64,000 bases of DNA from JBOCEF01 sp050586345 (GTDB lineage: Bacteria > Pseudomonadota > Alphaproteobacteria > Rhodobacterales > Rhodobacteraceae), in the NCBI RefSeq assembly GCF_050586345.1, contig NZ_JBOCEF010000005.1:85919-149918 (forward strand), written 5' to 3'. Below are positions 8,772-17,138 of the stretch, piece by piece. Under the pieces are notes generated by a model. That model saw nothing but the letters and a program-made list of their open reading frames with translations, searched no databases and was not told the origin of the DNA. The stretch's first letter is position 1; each line of letters begins with the position of its first letter. The position numbers and the translations under genes are program-made.

Positions 8772-9434
8772 ATGCGCGTGAAAATCTGCGGGATCAACTC
8801 GGCCGGGGCGCGGGACGCCGCCGTGGACGCCGGCGCGGCCTATCTCGGCTTCGTGTTCTTCGCGAAAAGCCCCCGCAACGTGACCGTGGACCAGGCCGCC
8901 GCGCTGGCCGCCGAGGTTCCCCCCGGCATCGCCAAGGTCGCCCTGACGGTCAATGCCGACGACGCGACGCTGGATGCGATCATGGACCGCGTCCCCCTCG
9001 ACATGCTGCAGCTTCACGGGTCCGAGGACCCGCGCCGCGTCGCCATCCTGCGCGCCCGCTACGGGCTGCCGGTGATGAAGGCCGTCGGCGTGCGCGAGGA
9101 AGCCGACCTCGCCGCCATCGCGACTTATGCGCCCGTCTGCGACCAGGTGCTGGTGGACGCCAAGGCCCCGAAGGGCGCGGACCTGCCCGGCGGCAACGGG
9201 CTCGCCTTCGACTGGCGGCTGGTGGCGGGGCGGCGCTGGGCGCTGCCCTGGATGCTCGCGGGCGGCCTGACCCCCGCGAACGCGGCCGAGGCGGTGCGCC
9301 TGACCGGGGCGCGGCAGCTCGACGTCTCCTCGGGCGTCGAGAGCGCCCCGGGCGTCAAGGACCCCGCCCTGATCCGCACCTTCATCGCCGCCGCGACCGG
9401 CGCCGCCGCGGGCGCCGCGGAGGCAAAGGGCTGA
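8772..9434 (+). CDS. trpF: phosphoribosylanthranilate isomerase
   Basis: This enzyme performs the Amadori rearrangement of phosphoribosylanthranilate in tryptophan synthesis. The 220-residue TIM barrel has KICG with catalytic Cys6, QVLVDAK with the general-acid Asp129, LQLHGSED and the phosphate loop AGGLTPANAAEAV near the C-terminus. Length and motifs are complete. It is normally followed at once by trpB in relatives; here the serine hydrolase and the VPLPA-CTERM gene lie in between. Confidence 0.96.
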   Translation: MRVKICGINSAGARDAAVDAGAAYLGFVFFAKSPRNVTVDQAAALAAEVPPGIAKVALTVNADDATLDAIMDRVPLDMLQLHGSEDPRRVAILRARYGLPVMKAVGVREEADLAAIATYAPVCDQVLVDAKAPKGADLPGGNGLAFDWRLVAGRRWALPWMLAGGLTPANAAEAVRLTGARQLDVSSGVESAPGVKDPALIRTFIAAATGAAAGAAEAKG

Positions 9435-9522
9435 ACGCCTTTCCCGAATCCGCCGGACGCCTTTGCCACGGCCGCGCCCCCCTGCTACCGTTTGACGCGC
9501 GTGAGGAGAGCGGGAGAGCGTG

Positions 9523-10677
9523 ATGCGGTCTGTGCAGGACTTTGTCGAGGCGGCGATCGCCGGGGGCGCCGCCCCGGGCGCGGTCGTCATGGTCGGCGAC
9601 AGCTCGGGGACGGTTCATGCCTCGGCCCATGGGCGGCGCGGCCCGCGCGGCCCTGCGATGGGCCTCGACGCCACGTTCCGGCTGTTCTCGATGACCAAGG
9701 CGGTGGCCTCGGTGGCGGCGATGCGGCTGGTCGAGGAAGGCTCGCTCGACCTCGACGGGCCGGTGGGCGAGCTGCTGCCGGACTTCGACGATTTGCAGGT
9801 GCTCGAGGGCTTCGACGGCGAGACGCCGATCCTGCGCCCCGCCGCCTCCCGCGCCACGGTGCGGCAGCTGATGACCCACACCGCCGGCCCGGTCTACGAG
9901 ATGTGGAGCGCCGAGCAGCGCCGCTACCTCAAGGCCTCGGGCCTGCCGGGGATGGGCGTCGGCGCGCGCGACAGCTTCCGCGCCTACCCGCTGGCCTTCG
10001 ATCCCGGCACGCGCTTCGGCTACGGCGTCTCGACCGACTGGCTCGGCCGGGTGATCGAGGAAGCCTCGGGCGAGCGGGTCGACGGGTTCCTGGCGCGCGA
10101 GGTGCTGGCCCCGCTGGGGATGAGCTCGACCTCGGTGGAATGCTCGCCCGAGATGTCGGGGCGGCTGGTGGCGTCCTGCGCCCGCGGCGAGGACGGCTTC
10201 GCGCCGATCGACGCGGGCCCGCCCGAACAGCCCGAGGTCTGGTGCATGGGGCAGGCGCTCTATGGCACGGCGCCGGACTACCTGCGCTTCCTGCGGATGC
10301 TGCTGAACAAGGGCGCGCTGGACGGCGCAAGGGTGCTGTCCGAGGAAGGGGTGGAGGTGCTCCTCGGCGATCACACCGACCCGCTGCTGATCCCGCCCTT
10401 CAAATCGGTCAGCCGCCTCGCCTCGGCGGATATCGACTTCTTCCCCGGCATCGCCAAGTCGCATTCGCTGATGGCGATGCGGGTGAACCAGGACGTGCCG
10501 GGCCGCCGCCGGGCCGGGTCGAACGGCTGGGCGGGGCTGATGAACACCCATTTCTGGGTCGACCCGGCCTCGGGGATCTGCGCGGTGCTGATGATGCAGC
10601 ACCTGCCCTTCATGGAGCCGGGCGCGGCGCAGCTTCTGTCCGACGTGGAGGCCGCGGTCTACGCCGAGCTGGGCTGA
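9523..10677 (+). CDS. serine hydrolase of the beta-lactamase class C / esterase family
   Basis: A 384-residue protein with the class C penicillin-binding fold. The SxxK motif is Ser56-Met-Thr-Lys59 (FRLFSMTKA); the second motif tyrosine is probably Tyr167 (FGYGVSTDWLGRVIEE). No signal peptide is evident, which fits an intracellular esterase or amidase better than a secreted beta-lactamase. The ATG at 9523 is preferred over the GTG three bases upstream because GGGAG lies six bases before it. It sits between trpF and trpB and converges on the VPLPA-CTERM gene with a 19-bp overlap. The substrate is unknown. Confidence 0.85.
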   Translation: MRSVQDFVEAAIAGGAAPGAVVMVGDSSGTVHASAHGRRGPRGPAMGLDATFRLFSMTKAVASVAAMRLVEEGSLDLDGPVGELLPDFDDLQVLEGFDGETPILRPAASRATVRQLMTHTAGPVYEMWSAEQRRYLKASGLPGMGVGARDSFRAYPLAFDPGTRFGYGVSTDWLGRVIEEASGERVDGFLAREVLAPLGMSSTSVECSPEMSGRLVASCARGEDGFAPIDAGPPEQPEVWCMGQALYGTAPDYLRFLRMLLNKGALDGARVLSEEGVEVLLGDHTDPLLIPPFKSVSRLASADIDFFPGIAKSHSLMAMRVNQDVPGRRRAGSNGWAGLMNTHFWVDPASGICAVLMMQHLPFMEPGAAQLLSDVEAAVYAELG

Positions 10678-11225
10678 GCGGGCCGAGCGCGCCGCCGGCG
10701 CGCGGCGGCGGCCAGCGCGGCCAGTCCCGTGAGCGCCAGCGCGCCGCCCGCGGGAAGCGGCACGTCCGCCTCGGGGCCGAAGGTGACCACGAAGCGCGCG
10801 CCCGCGCCCGAGATCCCGCCCGTCTGGCTGAGATCCGCCTCGATCTGGTTCGCGGTCCAGGTGACGAGGGGCGTGTTCTGGAAGGTGCTCCAGACCAGCT
10901 TGACGCTGAGGATGTCGGGCAGCGCGTTGTAGGCGTCGGTCAGCACCGGCCCGTTGAAGCCCTGGTTCGGGTCGAAGGTGTTGAGCGGGTTGAGCTGCAC
11001 CTCGAAGAACACGCCGTCGAGGTCGAGGCTGTAGTATTCGGCCACCTCCACCCCCGGACCGCCGGTGATGTCCTGCACGAAGAAGGGGGTGGCGTGGAAA
11101 ATATGCTGGAACGCCACCGTCTTCCCGTCGAACCCGGCGCCCAGGGCCGGGGACGCGGCGAGCGCGGCGCAGGTGAGGGCGGCGAAGGGGAAGGCGGCGG
11201 CGGGTCGGATCGCAAGGGCTCTCAT
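10659..11225 (-). CDS. VPLPA-CTERM sorting domain-containing exported protein
   Basis: A 188-residue exported protein. It has a signal peptide (residues 1-30, ending SPALGA) and a Gly/Asn-rich beta domain without a known fold. At the C-terminus are the VPLPA motif (155-159), a hydrophobic helix and an RRRR cluster. This tripartite tail marks proteins handled by an exosortase-type transpeptidase in Rhodobacterales, and usually means export and surface release. The start is fixed by a strong GGAGG eight bases upstream of the ATG at 11225. The 3' end overlaps the convergent serine hydrolase gene. The tail runs nine residues past the arginine cluster, longer than usual. Confidence 0.85.
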   Translation of the reverse strand: MRALAIRPAAAFPFAALTCAALAASPALGAGFDGKTVAFQHIFHATPFFVQDITGGPGVEVAEYYSLDLDGVFFEVQLNPLNTFDPNQGFNGPVLTDAYNALPDILSVKLVWSTFQNTPLVTWTANQIEADLSQTGGISGAGARFVVTFGPEADVPLPAGGALALTGLAALAAAARRRRARPAQPSSA

Positions 11226-11619
11226 TATCGGCCTCCGGTCTTGAAATAAGAGAATGCTGCGCCTGCACGGGCGTTCGGTCAAGCCGCGCGCGCCGGAGAC
11301 ATGCTCCGCCGCGCTCCCCTTCGCCTGGCCGCCCCCCCGTGGCCGGACGCGTGGCCGGACGCGCGGCGCCGGGGCAGGACGCCGACGCCTTCCTGTCGGC
11401 CAACCCCGACCTGCTGACCGCCGCGCCCCTGCGCGCCCGCTGGTCCGCCGCCCGCCTCGCCGACCCGCGGCGCGCGCAATTCCCTCCTCCCCGACCGCGT
11501 CTCACCCTGTGCGGTTCCCATGGACGCGGCCCGCGTTTCGGCGTAAGAGGCGGGTTCACGCGCGCGGCCCGACCGGCCGCGCCCTTCCCCGTGCGTCCAG
11601 AAGATCCCAGGTGAGCCTC
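11226..11619. other. gene-free region between the VPLPA-CTERM gene and trpB
   Basis: These 394 bases hold the divergent promoters of the VPLPA-CTERM gene and trpB. I see no Trp-rich leader peptide or attenuator. A 12-bp direct duplication (GTGGCCGGACGC at 11339 and 11351) is present. A short open frame here (11339-11614) has no recognisable features. Confidence 0.5.
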
Positions 11620-12846
<1,227 letters not shown>

Positions 12847-13035
12847 CCGTTTCCCGGCGAGATGCGCCGGGGCGGTTCAAGACGGGGCGACAGACCCCAT
12901 GACGAGGGAGCCGGGGAGGATGGCGGGACACGCCCGCGCCTGACCCCGATCAGACCGAGCCGCCGCGGATCCGGCGCGCAATCACGGCCCCGCGGCAAGG
13001 TTCCGGCGGGGCGGCAAGACAAGGCGGAACGTTAC

Positions 13036-13494
13036 GTGTCCAAATTTGAAATCGGGGACATGGTGGTCCTCATCTCCGGCTCCATGCGCATGGCTGTTGA
13101 ATCCTTCGAGGACGAGGCCGTCTCGGTGGTCTGGTGCCACGAGGGCAAGGTCGGCCGCGACACCTTCCACGAGGCGCTGCTGAACAAGTGGGAAGCCCGT
13201 GAGAACGAGCGCGGCGGCGACCGCGGCGGCTTCGGCGGGCGCGGCGGCGACCGCGGCGGGTTCAACAAGGGCGGCGATCGCGGCGGCTGGAACAAGGGCG
13301 GCGATCGCGGCGACCGTGGCGGCGACCGCGGCGGCTGGAACAAGGGCGGCGACCGCGGCGACCGCGGCGGCTGGAACAAGGGCGGCGACCGGGGCGACCG
13401 CCCGCAGCGCGGCGGCTGGGACGACCGCGGCGGCGACCGCGGCTATGACGGCCGCCCGCGCGAGAAGAAATACTTCCGCTCGAACGACGAGTGA
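13036..13494 (+). CDS. DUF2158 (YodC-like) protein with RGG/GDRGG repeat tail
   Basis: A 152-residue protein with two parts. Residues 1-55 (KFEIGDMVVLISGSMRMAVE, then VVWCHEGKVGRDTFHEALL) match the small YodC/DUF2158 beta-barrel family of unknown function. Residues 60-140 are tandem Gly-Asp-Arg repeats with WNKGGDRGD units, like RGG boxes of RNA-binding proteins, ending in the charged tail PREKKYFRSNDE. It starts at a GTG (13036) preceded by AAGGCGG. The gene lies between trpB and trpA and is followed at once by a strong terminator. RNA binding is inferred from composition only. Confidence 0.75.
   Translation: MSKFEIGDMVVLISGSMRMAVESFEDEAVSVVWCHEGKVGRDTFHEALLNKWEARENERGGDRGGFGGRGGDRGGFNKGGDRGGWNKGGDRGDRGGDRGGWNKGGDRGDRGGWNKGGDRGDRPQRGGWDDRGGDRGYDGRPREKKYFRSNDE
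13207..13450 (+). repeat. GC-rich tandem repeats encoding the RGG-like tail
   Basis: Degenerate repeats built from GGCGGCGACCGCGGCGGC and TGGAACAAGGGCGGCGA units encode (W/F)NKGGDRGD blocks. Three near-identical 27-33 bp WNKGGDRGD copies lie between about 13288 and 13400, which suggests length variation by slippage. Confidence 0.75.
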
Positions 13495-13504
13495 TCGACA
13501 AAGG

Positions 13505-13532
13505 GGGGCGCCTGCCTGCGGGCGCCCCTTTT
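13505..13532 (+). terminator. strong intrinsic terminator between the DUF2158 gene and trpA
   Basis: GGGGCGCC (13505-13512) pairs with GGCGCCCC (13521-13528) around an 8-nt loop, followed by TTTT. It implies that trpA has its own promoter or depends on read-through. Confidence 0.75.
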
Positions 13533-13595
13533 CCAACCTGACGAGCCTGCCCGGGCGGCGCTTTCCAGCCCCCGGTCCATCGACGGAGAGTTCCG

Positions 13596-14387
13596 ATGTC
13601 GCGCATTCCCGCCACCTTCCAGCGTCTCTCGGACGAGGGCCGCAAGGCGTTCGTCGCCTTCGTCATGGCGGGCGACCCGGATTATGACCGCTGCCTCGAA
13701 GTGGTGAAGGGGCTGCCCGAAGCGGGCGCCGACATCATCGAGCTCGGGATGCCCTTCACCGACCCGATGGCCGACGGCCCGGCGATCCAGCTGGCCGGCC
13801 AGCGCGCGCTCGAAGCGGGCATGACGCTGAACAAGACCCTGCAGATGGTGCGCGACTTCCGCGCCGTCGACGACACGACCCCCATCGTGCTCATGGGCTA
13901 TTACAACCCGATCTATTCCAAGGGCGTGGACGCCTTCCTGGAGGAGGCGAAGGAAGCGGGCGTCGACGGGCTGATCGTGGTCGACCTGCCGCCGGAAGAG
14001 GACGAGGAGCTCTGCATCCCGGCCCAGGCCGCGGGCCTGAACTTCATCCGTCTCGCGACCCCGACGACCGATGACGCGCGCCTGCCGAAGGTGCTGCAGA
14101 ACACGTCCGGGTTCGTCTACTACGTCTCGATCACCGGGATCACCGGTTCGGCCGAGGCCTCGGCCGCCGCGGTGGCCCCCGAGGTCGAGCGCATCCGCGC
14201 CGGCGGCGGGCTGCCGGTCTGCGTCGGCTTCGGCATCAAGACGGCCGAGCGCGCCCGGGACATCGCGGCGGTGGCGGACGGCTCGGTGGTCGGCTCGGCC
14301 ATCGTCGACCGGATCGGCCGCGGCGACGCGCCCGCCGACGTGCTGGCCTTCGTCAAGGAGCTGGCCGACGGCGCCCACGCGGCCTGA
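13596..14387 (+). CDS. trpA: tryptophan synthase alpha chain
   Basis: TrpA cleaves indole-3-glycerol phosphate and channels indole to TrpB. The 263-residue TIM barrel has the signature IIELGMPFTDPMADG with catalytic Glu49 and Asp60, LMGYYNPIYSKG, and the phosphate site GFGIKTAERA near residue 210. Length is standard. It is preceded by CGACGGAGAGTTCCG, which contains a ribosome binding site. Although near trpB, it is transcriptionally separated by a terminator. Confidence 0.97.
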   Translation: MSRIPATFQRLSDEGRKAFVAFVMAGDPDYDRCLEVVKGLPEAGADIIELGMPFTDPMADGPAIQLAGQRALEAGMTLNKTLQMVRDFRAVDDTTPIVLMGYYNPIYSKGVDAFLEEAKEAGVDGLIVVDLPPEEDEELCIPAQAAGLNFIRLATPTTDDARLPKVLQNTSGFVYYVSITGITGSAEASAAAVAPEVERIRAGGGLPVCVGFGIKTAERARDIAAVADGSVVGSAIVDRIGRGDAPADVLAFVKELADGAHAA

Positions 14388-14412
14388 TCGGCCTTCTTCC
14401 GGGCGACATGCA

Positions 14413-14446
14413 AAAGGGCGCGGCCGAGGCCGCGCCCTTTCGCGTT
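14413..14446. terminator. bidirectional terminator between trpA and the SDR gene
   Basis: AAAGGGCGCGGC (14413-14424) pairs perfectly with GCCGCGCCCTTT (14429-14440) over 12 bp with a four-base loop, then CGCGTTT. A-tract and T-tract on both sides serve the convergent genes. Confidence 0.8.
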
Positions 14447-14469
14447 TCGGCATGGCGCGGAGGGCGCCG

Positions 14470-15237
14470 TCACTGCCGCGGCAGCCCCAGCGCGTCGCGC
14501 ACCGCGTCGGCGCGCAGGCTCACATCGCCGCCCGCGTGCTCTTCGCCCGCGTCGCCGCAGAGCCAGACCACGCATTTGCCGACCCATTCGGGGGGAATGT
14601 GGTCCTCCCATTCCAGCTTCGAGACCGGGTTGATGCCGCTCGCCTTGATCTCCCGCTGCATCTGGGTGGCGACGGTGCCGGGCGACAGGCCGACGACCCG
14701 GATCCCGCGTCCCTTCAGCTCCAGGTCCGCGCCGCGGGTCAGCGACAGCACCGCGGCCTTCGAGGCGCAGTAATGCGTCCACCCCTCGAGGTTCCCGGTC
14801 GCCGCGCCCGAGGAGATGTTGATGACGATCCCGCCATCGACCATCGCCGGGGCCGCGGCGCGGATGCCGTGGTAGACGCCGTTGACGTTGACGTCGATCA
14901 CCCTGGTCCAGCCCGCCGGGTCGCTGTCCACCAGCCGCGCGATCGGGTCGATCAGCCCGGCATTGTTCAGAAGAATGTCCAGCCGCCCGAACGTGGCCGT
15001 CGTCGCCTTCACCGCGGCTTCCACGGCGGCGTAGTCGCTCACGTCGCAGGGGACGGCGAGCGCGGCGTAGCCCGCGGCGCGCAGCTCGGCCGCCAGCGCC
15101 TCGATCTCGGGCGCGCTGCGGGCGGTCAGGACGACCGAGGCCCCGGCCTCGGCCAGGCTCCAGGCCGCGGCCGCGCCGATGCCGCGGCTCGCGCCGGTGA
15201 TCAGGGCGACCTTGCCGGTCAGGTCGATGGGGTCCAT
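14470..15237 (-). CDS. short-chain dehydrogenase/reductase
   Basis: A 255-residue classical SDR oxidoreductase: TGASRGIG cofactor loop (residues 14-21), NNAG (91-94), catalytic Ser142/143 in INISSG and Tyr156-x-x-x-Lys160 in HYCASK. The cofactor and substrate cannot be fixed from sequence; the residue after strand 2 (ARS) would allow NADP. The start at 15237 (MDPIDLTGKV) is chosen because the longer frame adds residues without similarity. It is divergent from a LysR regulator 103 bp away, a common arrangement for a regulated target gene. Confidence 0.9.
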   Translation of the reverse strand: MDPIDLTGKVALITGASRGIGAAAAWSLAEAGASVVLTARSAPEIEALAAELRAAGYAALAVPCDVSDYAAVEAAVKATTATFGRLDILLNNAGLIDPIARLVDSDPAGWTRVIDVNVNGVYHGIRAAAPAMVDGGIVINISSGAATGNLEGWTHYCASKAAVLSLTRGADLELKGRGIRVVGLSPGTVATQMQREIKASGINPVSKLEWEDHIPPEWVGKCVVWLCGDAGEEHAGGDVSLRADAVRDALGLPRQ

Positions 15238-15299
15238 GGCTCGCTCCGTTCGTCGTTCTTGCCTCGGAAGGACTTGTAGCCCGCCGCGCGCCCCTGACA

Positions 15300-15315
15300 A
15301 ATGGCAGGTATGGCA
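15300..15315. promoter_or_regulatory. possible LysR operator in the SDR/lysR divergent region
   Basis: ATGGCA-GGT-ATGGCA is a direct repeat in the 103-bp gap between the divergent SDR and LysR genes. Its position suits autoregulation, but no clean T-N11-A site was found, so this is tentative. Confidence 0.2.
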
Positions 15316-15340
15316 CGGAATTCATGCGAGGGGCGCAGCA

Positions 15341-16258
15341 ATGGAGCTGGAGGACCTGCGCCGCTTCGCCGTGGTCGCCCGCCGCGGCGGCATCGCGGCG
15401 GCGGCGGCGGAACTGGGGATGGAGGCCTCGACCCTCTCGCGCCGCATCGCGGGGCTGGAGCGGGCGGCGGGCGCGCGGCTCTTGCACCGGACCACGCGGT
15501 CGATGTCGCTGACCGCCGAGGGCGCGCGGCTGCTGGAGGGCGCGGAGGCGGCGCTCGATGCGCTCGACGCCGCGCGGGCCGAGATCGCGGGGCAGGGGCG
15601 GGGCGCGGGCGGCGTCGCGGGCGTTGTGCGGATCACCGCCTCGACCGCCTTCGGGGAATGGGCGCTGGCGCCGCGGCTGGGCGCGCTGCGGGCGCGGCAT
15701 CCGGGCCTGTCGGTGGAGCTGTCGCTGACCGACGCGCCGCTGGACCTGGCCGCCGCGGGGATGGACCTGGCCTTGCGGCTGGGGCCGGAGCCGGAGGGCC
15801 CCGCCACCCGCCTGCGCCCGGTGCGGCACCTGGTCTGCGCCGCGCCCGCCTGGGCCGCGGGGCGCGCCGTGGACGGGCCCGAGGCGCTGCGCGGCGTCGA
15901 TTGCCTCCTCTATGCCATGGCCGGGCTGCGCGACGCCTGGAGCCTGCGCCGCCCCGGCGAGGCGATCCGGCGGATCCCGGTCTCCGGCCCGCTGGCGCTC
16001 AGCTCCGCCGCCGCCTTGCGCCGGGCGGCGGTGGAGGGGCTGGGCCCCGCCGCCCTCGCCGACTGGCTGGTGGAGGAGGACCTCGCGGCCGGGCGCCTCG
16101 TGGACCTGCTGCCGGGCTGGGAAGCGGCCCCGAGCCGCTTCGGCGCCGCGCTGTGGCTGATGCGGCCCGGAACGGCTGGGGCGCGGGCCGCCGCGGCCCC
16201 GCCGCCGCGGCGGGTGCAGGCGGCGATGGACTGGCTGGTCGAGGCGTTCGGCGCCTGA
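15341..16258 (+). CDS. LysR family transcriptional regulator
   Basis: A 305-residue regulator. The N-terminal winged helix-turn-helix (residues 1-60, MELEDLRRFAVVARRGGIAA and STLSRRIAGLERAAGARLLHR) is followed by a two-lobed effector domain (about 90-300). It resembles the CrgA/AaeR-like subgroup by its TLSRRI recognition helix. The target is most likely the divergent short-chain dehydrogenase gene and itself, by arrangement. The effector is unknown. Confidence 0.9.
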   Translation: MELEDLRRFAVVARRGGIAAAAAELGMEASTLSRRIAGLERAAGARLLHRTTRSMSLTAEGARLLEGAEAALDALDAARAEIAGQGRGAGGVAGVVRITASTAFGEWALAPRLGALRARHPGLSVELSLTDAPLDLAAAGMDLALRLGPEPEGPATRLRPVRHLVCAAPAWAAGRAVDGPEALRGVDCLLYAMAGLRDAWSLRRPGEAIRRIPVSGPLALSSAAALRRAAVEGLGPAALADWLVEEDLAAGRLVDLLPGWEAAPSRFGAALWLMRPGTAGARAAAAPPPRRVQAAMDWLVEAFGA

Positions 16259-16289
16259 CCCCCGGTCCCCCGGACATTCCCCGCCCCCC

Positions 16290-16330
16290 GCAAACGCGAA
16301 ACGGCCGCGAAGGTGTCCCTTCGCGGCCGC
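16290..16330. terminator. bidirectional terminator between lysR and the peroxiredoxin gene
   Basis: CGGCCGCGAAGG (16302-16313) pairs with CCTTCGCGGCCG (16318-16329). On the minus strand the hairpin is followed by TTTCGCGTTTG, the tail also seen after other genes here. Confidence 0.75.
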
Positions 16331-16363
16331 CGCGTCATCGCTTCGGACGACTGCGCCCGTATA

Positions 16364-16909
16364 TCAGGCGGCTTTCTCAGCCTTCGCGGCCTTCAGGGCC
16401 TCGAGGATGTTCTGGGGCGAGGATTCGCCATAGGGGTCGTCGCCGCAGTTGTCGGCGTAGCCCGGCTCTTCGAACCACATCTCGACCACGCCGTCATTGA
16501 CCACGGCGCCGTAGCGCCAGGAGCGCATGCCGAAGCCGAGGTTATCCTTGGCGACCAGCATGCCCATCTTGCGGGTGAATTCGCCCGAGCCGTCGGGGAT
16601 CAGGCCGATGTTCTGGATGCCCTGGGACTTGCCCCAGGCGTTCATCACGAAGGCGTCGTTCACGGACACGCAGTAGATGGCGTCGATGCCCTGGGCCTGG
16701 AACTCGGGGTACAGCTTCTCGAAATCGGGGAGCTGGAAGGTCGAGCAGGTGGGGGTGAAGGCGCCCGGGAGCGAGAAGATCACCACGCGCTTGCCGGCGA
16801 AATAGTCGGCGGTGGTCTTGTCTTCCCACTTGTAGGGGTTCGGGCCGCCGACGGCCTCGTCGCGGACGCGGGTGCGGAAGGTGACGTCGGGAACGCGGCG
16901 GTTCAGCAT
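16364..16909 (-). CDS. peroxiredoxin (Prx5/AhpC-TSA type)
   Basis: A thiol peroxidase that reduces hydrogen peroxide and organic peroxides in the cytoplasm. The 181-residue protein has the Prx5-type active site LPGAFTPTCST with peroxidatic Cys55. Cys80 and Cys155 (YADNCGDD) are candidates for a resolving or glutathionylated cysteine. RSWRYGAVVNDGVVEMWFEEPG is typical of the glutathione/glutaredoxin-dependent group. The start at 16909 (MLNRRVPDV) is preceded by GAGGATGATCCG. The 229-bp upstream region contains a sigma70-like promoter and dyads. Confidence 0.93.
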   Translation of the reverse strand: MLNRRVPDVTFRTRVRDEAVGGPNPYKWEDKTTADYFAGKRVVIFSLPGAFTPTCSTFQLPDFEKLYPEFQAQGIDAIYCVSVNDAFVMNAWGKSQGIQNIGLIPDGSGEFTRKMGMLVAKDNLGFGMRSWRYGAVVNDGVVEMWFEEPGYADNCGDDPYGESSPQNILEALKAAKAEKAA

Positions 16910-16982
16910 CGGATCATCCTCGGGATAGGGACGCGGCGGCCCGGGGAGGGGGCGGCCGAGTCGGGAAATCTGGAATGACTCC

Positions 16983-17012
16983 AATCTATGCCGCGGCGCA
17001 CCCGTTTTTCAA
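16983..17012 (-). promoter_or_regulatory. sigma70-like promoter of the peroxiredoxin gene
   Basis: Read on the minus strand: TTGAAA (17012-17007), an 18-nt spacer, then TAGATT (16988-16983), about 75 bp before the start codon and in the only A+T-rich patch nearby. Confidence 0.45.
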
Positions 17013-17030
17013 TGCGGTGCGGCGAAATAA

Positions 17031-17100
17031 CAGGACTTTCGCAGGGTTAATTATGGTCCTGCAACGGTTTGCGCAGGTTGCATATCAGTATTGCGCTGCA
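17031..17100. promoter_or_regulatory. dyad-rich region upstream of the peroxiredoxin promoter
   Basis: CAGGAC (17031-17036) and GTCCTG (17056-17061) form an inverted repeat just upstream of the -35 box. GCAACGG and GGTTGC segments follow within 25 bp. The position suits a redox activator such as OxyR, but no consensus was matched; this is inference. Confidence 0.3.
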
Positions 17101-17138
17101 ACGAAAGCGAGATGAAATCAACCCGCGCCCGGCGCCGA

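Noticed and set aside
11339..11614. Possible small gene upstream of trpB
   Set aside because: Pro/Arg-rich translation without motifs, no ribosome binding site; more likely leader sequence.
11226..11619. Tryptophan attenuator before trpB
   Set aside because: No leader peptide with tandem Trp codons and no alternative hairpins with a T run.
13207..13450. Collagen-like or PE-PGRS-type surface protein
   Set aside because: The repeats are Gly-Asp-Arg with Trp-Asn-Lys, not Gly-X-Y triplets, and there is no export signal.
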